A stretch of DNA of 64,000 nucleotides from an uncultured Olsenella sp. (GTDB lineage Bacteria; Actinomycetota; Coriobacteriia; Coriobacteriales; Atopobiaceae), in assembly GCA_949291295.1 (NCBI GenBank), contig CASEVE010000004.1, forward strand, positions 26,574 to 90,573, in the 5' to 3' direction. The notes below the pieces were generated by a model. It saw only the letters and a program-made list of their open reading frames with translations. It searched no databases and was not told where the DNA came from. This document shows positions 58,476-64,000 of the stretch, piece after piece (the first letter of the stretch is position 1; every line of letters starts with the position of its first letter). Made by a program: the position numbers and the translations under genes.

Positions 58476-60704
58476 TCACATGAGGCGCGTGGCCTCCAGG
58501 CGCCGCTCAAACCACTCGTTCAGGCGTATCACCGGACGCCGCGCCACAAGTCCCAGAAGTAGCGCCGGCACCAGGTAGGCGAGAAGAACCGCGAGCTCGC
58601 GCCAGAAGTCCCCGTCGTAGATGCCAAACATCGCCGCTCGCAGGGCAGCCTCGCTGTGCACGAACGGCAGCCAGCTGTAGATTGCCTGGAACGCCTCAGG
58701 GAGCATCTGCCGCGGGAAGGTGCCACCCGAGCCCGCAACCTGAACCACCATGAGCACCACGGCCACGGCCTTGCCCACGTCTCCAAAGGACGCCGTCAGC
58801 GAGAAGATCACGTTCACGTACACCAGCGAAGACACGCAGCAGGCAAGCAGCATGAGCCAAGGGTGCGCGCACTGAACGCCCAGGTAGAGGATGTCGCCGC
58901 CGCAGATGAGCAGCGCCTGGGCAAACCCCACCGCGCAGAAGAGCGCAAGGCGCGCCACGTAGGCCTGCGTCTGCGAGCAGCCCGTCTCGGCAAGCGCCGC
59001 GGAGGAGGGCGTCGCCCTCACCAGCGCGGCGAGCACAACTCCGCCGATCCAAATGGCAAGCGTCGTGTAGAAGGGTGCCATCGCCGAGCCGTTGTTCTCC
59101 ACGGGAAAGACCGCCGTGCGGCTCACGCTGACGGGCTCTGCAATAAAGCGGGCGAGCTTCTCGGGCCCTGCTGAAAGTACGGTGCGAACCGCGCTCGCGT
59201 CGGCGGAGTCGAGCGCGCCCTGAAGCTTCTCGTGTAGGCCTCGGAGCTGGTCTGCCCCCTCGTCGAGCTTCTCGGCGGCGTCGTCGAGCGAGCCTCCGGC
59301 GTCGGCGAGCGCGCCTTGGGCGGAGGTTGCGGTTTGCCCCACGGAGGCAACTGTGGCCGCAAGGCCGTCCTCGATCTGCTCGGCGCGTGACGCTGCCTCC
59401 TTAACCTGCGCCGCAAGAGAGCCCAGAGCCCCCTTCACCTCGGTCTGGTAGCTCTTGTCGGCACTCGCGAGCGCTCCCCGCGCACTCGCGACGAGTCCGG
59501 ACAGCTGCTCGCGCGCCGTTGCGGCGTCGGCGGAGCCATCGTCTAGATCGGAGATGACCTGCGAGAGCTCATCCGAGAGTTCCCGCAGCTCTTGAAGCAC
59601 CGCACCCACGCGCGCCCCAAGCCCCGTGACGCTTGCGCGCACGCTCTCGACGCGCTCAAAGTCCAGGCTGCCCGCGGCGAAGTGGTGCTCAAACTCTTTG
59701 GTGAGCCCGTCCTGCTCATCGAGCGCCCCCTGGAGCTTCTCGAGCAGCTTCACCTGGGCATCTACCGCATCTTGCGCCGCCACAAGAGCCTCGCGGAGGC
59801 GCTGCGTCTGGTCTTTTGCCACGTTGAACGCGTCGTCAATGGCCGCATCGACGCCGTCCAGCGCATCGCTTGCCGTTGCCAGAGCACCTGCGACGGAGCC
59901 CTCCGCGCTGTCCGCCGCCTCGCCGGCGTCTGCCAGCCCGCCTGCCGCGTCGCTCAGCGCAGAGCTCGCGTTGGTGGTGGGGTCGAGTGCAGCCTCTGCC
60001 GTCTGCGCGCCGCTTCCCAGAAGCCCCTGCGTGGAGTCGAGCAGCGCCGAGAAGCCCCGGATGCCCCCCGCCGTCTGAGAGAGCGCGTCCGCCGCCCCGC
60101 TCACCGCGCTGTCCAGACGCTGGGCAACGGCTCTGACCTCGCCATCATTAAGCGAGCGGCCGAGCTCGGAGAGAACGCTCGCCCCCACCTGGCTCACGGC
60201 CTCCGCAAATCCGGCGCTGACCTGCGCCTGAATCGACGAGGCGGCCTTGTCCGTGACAATGGAGGCAATGGCGTTTTCCTTCTCGTTTTGGTAGAAGCGC
60301 ACCTCGGCGCGATGGGGACTGGCGGAAAACGTTGACATGAGGTCGCTCGAGAAGCTCTGTGGAATGACCACGGCGGCATAGTAGCGGCCCGCGCGCACGC
60401 CTTCCACGGCCTCCTCGCCCGACGTTGTCACGTAACCTATGGAATCCGACCCCTGCAGCTGGGAGACCACGCGCTCGCCCAGGTTGACGCTCACGGGCAC
60501 GAGGGTTCCCGTGTAGCCGGCGTCCTCGTTGGCAACGGCAACCCGGATGTTGTTGGTGTTGCCGTAGGGGTCCCAGCTGCCCGCGATGTTGAACCATGCG
60601 TAGAACGACGGGACTGCCACAATCCCCGTGAGCACCACCATGGCAATCACGCTCGAGCGCAGGTGGCGTGCGTCGCGCCTGATAAACTGCCACACCTTGC
60701 TCAT
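58476..60704 (-). CDS. YhgE/Pip family membrane protein (742 residues)
   Basis: One N-terminal membrane helix (SSVIAMVVLTGIVAVPSFYA) with the family motif AWFNIAGSWDPYGNTNNIRV and ANEDAGYTG opens the protein. A long extracytoplasmic part of Ala/Ser/Asp-rich coiled coils follows (about 150-520). The C-terminal five or six helices are ABC-2-like (AVGFAQALLICGGDILYLGV, then ASLVYVNVIF-type segments). The YhgE/Pip family includes the lactococcal phage-infection protein and type VII secretion-related EsaA-like proteins. Role: export or envelope function, unproved. It overlaps its paralogue by ATGA. Confidence 0.85.
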   Translation of the reverse strand: MSKVWQFIRRDARHLRSSVIAMVVLTGIVAVPSFYAWFNIAGSWDPYGNTNNIRVAVANEDAGYTGTLVPVSVNLGERVVSQLQGSDSIGYVTTSGEEAVEGVRAGRYYAAVVIPQSFSSDLMSTFSASPHRAEVRFYQNEKENAIASIVTDKAASSIQAQVSAGFAEAVSQVGASVLSELGRSLNDGEVRAVAQRLDSAVSGAADALSQTAGGIRGFSALLDSTQGLLGSGAQTAEAALDPTTNASSALSDAAGGLADAGEAADSAEGSVAGALATASDALDGVDAAIDDAFNVAKDQTQRLREALVAAQDAVDAQVKLLEKLQGALDEQDGLTKEFEHHFAAGSLDFERVESVRASVTGLGARVGAVLQELRELSDELSQVISDLDDGSADAATAREQLSGLVASARGALASADKSYQTEVKGALGSLAAQVKEAASRAEQIEDGLAATVASVGQTATSAQGALADAGGSLDDAAEKLDEGADQLRGLHEKLQGALDSADASAVRTVLSAGPEKLARFIAEPVSVSRTAVFPVENNGSAMAPFYTTLAIWIGGVVLAALVRATPSSAALAETGCSQTQAYVARLALFCAVGFAQALLICGGDILYLGVQCAHPWLMLLACCVSSLVYVNVIFSLTASFGDVGKAVAVVLMVVQVAGSGGTFPRQMLPEAFQAIYSWLPFVHSEAALRAAMFGIYDGDFWRELAVLLAYLVPALLLGLVARRPVIRLNEWFERRLEATRLM

Positions 60705-63304
60705 CTCTTGTCCTCCTCGTGCTCCTTCTCGAGAAGCTCCTCAAGCTCCCCGCGGGCGTGGCGGACCAGCCCCACGCGCTCGAGGAGCCGCTCGTGAACG
60801 TACTCAAGGCGAATCAGATGCCAGCTCGTCGCCACGAGTGTCCCCACCCACAAGACCAGCAGCACGATTCTCGCGGGGTGCGCGGGCAGCAGGGCAATGA
60901 GCACGAGCGGCGTGGCGAGAAGTGCGATGACGCCGCGGCGCGCCCGGCGGGGGTAGGTGAAGTCGAGGTGCGCCGCGCGGACAAGGAACTCGTCACGGTG
61001 CTCGGACGATCCGGCGAGCGCCTCAAGGAAGAGCGCCATGGGGTCTGTGCTCTTCTCGTTGTCCCGCTCTGTGACAAGAAGGTCGGTCTCGGCCATCTTG
61101 CGGTCGAAGAGCGCGTTTACGTTCAGGAGTCGCCTGCGCGCCACGATGCCGAGCAGAAGTGCGGGCACCGCAAAGAGCAGCAGCATGAGCAGGTCATGCG
61201 CAAAGGTTGTGCCGTAGAAGCCCGCGACCGCCTCGCGCATGGCGCCGATGCCGTAGGTGAAGGGTAGCCACGGGTTGAGTGCGCGGAAGAAGGTGGGCTG
61301 CATCTGGATGGGGTAGAGGCCCGAGGCGCCCGGGATCTGCAGCACCACAAGAAGCACCGCCAGCGCCTTGCCCACGTGCTTGAGCGCCACCGCGAGCGCG
61401 TAGATGACGAGCACGTAGACCAGGGACGACACCATTCCCGCAAACACGAAGGCGGGAGGCGAGACGCACTGGACGCCAAGCGCGAGGTCGCCCACGCAGC
61501 AGATGATGGCCTGGATCTGCCCCATGAGGGCAAAGAGCAACCAGCGGCCAAAAAACGCGTGGGTGCTGGTGACGGTAAGGCCGTCCAGGCCCTCGCGATC
61601 GACCTCGGCTTTGTAGATGGCAACGAGCACGAAGCCTCCCACCCAAAGGGCGAGGTTGGTGTAGAACGGTGCCACGCCCGAGCCGTAGTTGGCGACGGGA
61701 AACACCGGCTCGTCCACCATCTTGACGGGGGAGCCCAAGGCACTGCCCGATTCCTTGGCATTGAGCGAGAGCACGTCCGAGAGAACCGGCTGGGACTCAA
61801 TGCCCTGCAGCGCGGAGAGGTCGCTCGAGAGGGAGCGCAGGTGTGCGGCAGAGTCCCTGAGCGAGGAGGCCGTCGTGGCAAGCGTCGAGTCCGCCTGGCC
61901 GAGAAGTCCGTCAAGCTGCTCGAGCGTGCCTGTGGCCTGCTCGATCATGGGTACGAGTCCGGCCGCGCCACCGGCGGCGCGGCCGCCGGCATCCGAGAGC
62001 GCGTCGAGCGCGGAGGTGAGCTGGGGCGCGGCGTCTTGGGCAAGTTGCGTGCGCAGGTCGAGCAGGGCGGAAGTGCCGGTCTGGGTGGCATCGTTGAGCG
62101 AGGTGGAGAGGTCGCGCACCGCATCTGCACCAGCTGCGATGTTGTCAACCTTTGCCTGGAGCGCGTCGAGGGCCGCGAGCTGGTCGTCGGAGAGCTGTAT
62201 CAGAAGCTGAAGCTCAGAGTCGAGTCCTGCCGTGATTTGGTGCTGGAGCGAGTCTGTTGCGACTGTGTCTTGTGCTGCTCCGTCGGAAGGGGAGAGCGTG
62301 GCCACGTCCCTGCGCGTTGCCTCGAGGGAGGACTCTATGCTCTTGATGGTGCCGTTTGCGGCGCGCACCTGCGCAATCGCGGCGTCGAGCTTCCCTTGGG
62401 CCCAGCCGACGCTTCCCGCGAGCTGCCCGACGTCGTGGCTCGCCGATGAGGTGATGCCAGAGATTGTGGTGCTCGCCGAGAGGAGCTGTCCGTCGAGGTC
62501 CTGCATGAAGGAGCGGGCCTTCTCGCGCGCGCCGGAGAGGCAGGCGAGGGCGGAGTCGAGCGAGGACGAGAGGTCTCTTGCGCCATCGGCCGCGTCGGCG
62601 AGCGCCGTCTGTGCGGTGCCGATTGTCTCTTGCGCGCTGGCGATGGGGGCGCGGGCAGAATCCAGGCTCTCGGCGAGGTTATCCAGCAGGGTGCCAACGC
62701 CGCTTAGGGTCGATGCCGCGTCTGCGCGCGCGGCGCCCATGCTCGTTGCGGCGTCGCGCACGGCGCCCTGGAGCTTCTCAGTAACGGCCTGTCCGGCCAC
62801 GCTCACAAACTCTTGGGCGATCTGCGTCTCGAGCGTTGTTGCTCCGGTGTCCGTGACCTTGGGGGCAACGGCATTGACCTTCTCGTTTACGTAGTAGTCC
62901 ACCTTGGCCTGGGACACGCGGCCGTCAAGGACGCCGGCAAGCGTGCTCGTGAAGTCCGCTGGGATGACAAAGGCGGCGTAGTAGCGTCCCGAGCGCACGC
63001 CCGAGAGCGCGTCGTCTTTGCTGTCCAGGAAGGTCCACTGGAGCTGGTGGTTCTGCTCCAGGCGCTCGTGGACCATCTGACCGGCGTTGACGGTTCCCAT
63101 GCCGCTGACCTCGGCGCCTGTGTCCTGGACAACCACCGCCACCGGGACCGTTGATGTGTTCTCATATGGATTCCAGTTGGCAAGGATGTTGATCCACGCG
63201 TAGAGCGAGGGGAGGATGCAGACGCCCAGGGCCACGATCAGGGCAACGGGGTTCTTGAGTATTCGTTTGAGGTCTCGGGTGAGGATTTTTGCGATGACGC
63301 CCAT
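60701..63304 (-). CDS. YhgE/Pip family membrane protein (867 residues)
   Basis: It has the same plan as its neighbour: N-terminal helix NPVALIVALGVCILPSLYAW followed by INILANWNPYENTSTVPVAV and VQDTGAEVSG; a long coiled-coil ectodomain; C-terminal helices (LWVGGFVLVAIYKAEVDREG, LPFTYGIGAMREAVAGFYG). An extra C-terminal part of about 130 residues (NVNALFDRKMAETDLLV, ending LLEKEHEEDKR) is absent from the paralogue. The ATG at 63304 has AAAGGT upstream; the frame opens 69 bp earlier. The two genes are coupled by ATGA and probably form a heteromeric complex. Confidence 0.85.
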   Translation of the reverse strand: MGVIAKILTRDLKRILKNPVALIVALGVCILPSLYAWINILANWNPYENTSTVPVAVVVQDTGAEVSGMGTVNAGQMVHERLEQNHQLQWTFLDSKDDALSGVRSGRYYAAFVIPADFTSTLAGVLDGRVSQAKVDYYVNEKVNAVAPKVTDTGATTLETQIAQEFVSVAGQAVTEKLQGAVRDAATSMGAARADAASTLSGVGTLLDNLAESLDSARAPIASAQETIGTAQTALADAADGARDLSSSLDSALACLSGAREKARSFMQDLDGQLLSASTTISGITSSASHDVGQLAGSVGWAQGKLDAAIAQVRAANGTIKSIESSLEATRRDVATLSPSDGAAQDTVATDSLQHQITAGLDSELQLLIQLSDDQLAALDALQAKVDNIAAGADAVRDLSTSLNDATQTGTSALLDLRTQLAQDAAPQLTSALDALSDAGGRAAGGAAGLVPMIEQATGTLEQLDGLLGQADSTLATTASSLRDSAAHLRSLSSDLSALQGIESQPVLSDVLSLNAKESGSALGSPVKMVDEPVFPVANYGSGVAPFYTNLALWVGGFVLVAIYKAEVDREGLDGLTVTSTHAFFGRWLLFALMGQIQAIICCVGDLALGVQCVSPPAFVFAGMVSSLVYVLVIYALAVALKHVGKALAVLLVVLQIPGASGLYPIQMQPTFFRALNPWLPFTYGIGAMREAVAGFYGTTFAHDLLMLLLFAVPALLLGIVARRRLLNVNALFDRKMAETDLLVTERDNEKSTDPMALFLEALAGSSEHRDEFLVRAAHLDFTYPRRARRGVIALLATPLVLIALLPAHPARIVLLVLWVGTLVATSWHLIRLEYVHERLLERVGLVRHARGELEELLEKEHEEDKR

Positions 63305-63445
63305 GGGCTGACCTTTCTGCGCCGCGGCAGGCTGTTGCTTACTTGCTTGTTGCCCGGGGAGCTTTGTGCGCACGCGCGCTCACCTGATTTGACTAAGACT
63401 CAAAAAAGCTGAACGGATGCCAAAGCCGCTGGGTGGGCCGGGCAC

Positions 63446-63850
63446 GTGCCGCGATGCGCTTCGTGCTGCGGCGTGCCGCGAAGAGCTGCGGAGTACCGCG
63501 ACGTGCTGCGTCGCGCCGCGAAAAGCTGCCAAGCGTACCGACTCACACTGACGCGCGCCGAGAAATCTCGGCCGGTGTACCGTTTCGCTTCGACGGATGC
63601 CGAGATAGCGCGGCTGGCGTACCGGATCGTCCCGACGGATGCCGAGAAAAACCGCTGGGTGTACCGGTTTGCGATGACGGGCTCCGTGGAATCCCGGCTG
63701 GTGTACCGGCTTGCGGTGACGGGCGCCGTGGAATCCCGCCGGGTGTACCACGGGGATTGACCTCGTGCCGAGAAAACCGACCAGGTGTACCGGATTGGCC
63801 GACCGTATGCCGAGAAATGCCGACGGGTGTACCGCACTCCGAGCTGACGT
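63446..63850. repeat. Degenerate tandem array with 42-bp period
   Basis: Units start at 63513, 63555, 63597, 63639, 63681, 63723, 63765 and 63807, always 42 bp apart, with a 40-bp and a truncated unit before them. Two blocks are conserved: GCCGAGAAA at the start and GGTGTACCGG about 20 bp later, then (T/C)GACGG at the end. Because 42 is divisible by three, several frames stay open on both strands; the plus frame reads x-AEK-x-R-x-VYR-x-x-x-T but is broken by TGA at 63758. I treat it as noncoding. It lies upstream of the YhgE/Pip operon. Confidence 0.85.
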
Positions 63851-63947
63851 GAGCGGTGGAAACGATTCCACAAAGGTTGGGCGTTCCTTGTCCGGTACAG
63901 AGGGCGGCTTTTCTAATATGAGCTGAACATTGTCAAGCGCCAAGTTC

Positions 63948-63986
63948 GGCCCGCCCCCTCCCGGAGCTGCCGGAGGGGGCGGGCCC
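63948..63986. terminator. Very GC-rich hairpin at the window end
   Basis: GGCCCGCCCCCTCC pairs with GGAGGGGGCGGGCC around CGGAGCTGCC (nearly perfect). It probably ends a gene lying beyond the window on either strand. Confidence 0.55.
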
Positions 63987-64000
63987 ACCCATCTTCACCC

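Noticed and set aside
63380..63988. A 202-codon minus-strand frame with 14-residue repeats
   Set aside because: It mirrors the 42-bp DNA array, and other frames on both strands are equally open. No ribosome site was seen and the N-terminus is read from a terminator hairpin.

Overview
The window looks like a chromosomal stretch of a high-GC Gram-positive of the Coriobacteriia, most like an Atopobiaceae/Olsenella-type gut or oral anaerobe. That placement is an inference from the strong GC bias, the sortase-anchored host-glycan hydrolase, the tandem C1 peptidases and amino-acid/5-oxoproline metabolism; no rRNA or marker comparison was possible.

Layout. 1-15.5 kb is host backbone: the C-terminus of a DivIVA-like protein, a TIGR03915-type protein, RNase P RNA on the minus strand, PTS EIIA and a YigZ protein. 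Next come a DUF559-like nuclease gene flanked by two copies of an inverted-repeat element, two tandem PepC aminopeptidases, a 1854-residue cell-wall-anchored GH20 enzyme, CCA-adding enzyme, tRNA-Gln and two tRNA-Glu genes.

15.7-47.6 kb is an integrated phage-like element of about 32 kb. It sits in the 3' end of tRNA-Glu and is bounded by a 48-bp direct repeat. It has an integrase with repeated arm-type sites at both ends, XRE and excisionase-like regulators, a replication ATPase, TerS, TerL, portal, scaffold, capsid, connectors, Dit, Tal, a collagen-like fibre and a BspA-like protein. I find no tail-tube protein, tape measure, holin or endolysin, so it is either a deletion derivative or a helper-dependent satellite. 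About 10 kb of cargo is inserted between portal and scaffold: type I restriction-modification (HsdM, HsdS, HsdR), a GIY-YIG/DUF4357 protein, and a nucleotidyltransferase overlapping an uncharacterised partner. A second uncharacterised pair, whose larger protein has glycine-rich membrane-like segments, sits beside the right attachment site.

47.6-64 kb is host backbone again: a polar amino-acid ABC transporter operon with a cytidylate-kinase-like gene, a fused L-serine dehydratase, a DUF969-DUF979-Pcp operon (pyroglutamate release and probable 5-oxoproline transport), glutamyl-tRNA synthetase, and two YhgE/Pip membrane proteins. Together the host genes suggest a peptide- and amino-acid-fermenting organism that also attacks host glycans.

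The noncoding DNA is unusual. Several unrelated-looking intergenic repeat families share one design: paired repeat or palindrome units accompanied by the octamer TTCTCG(C/G)C. A 42-bp degenerate tandem array closes the window. The best candidates for undescribed biology are these repeat families (and the nuclease gene lying between two of them) and the two uncharacterised gene pairs on the phage element.
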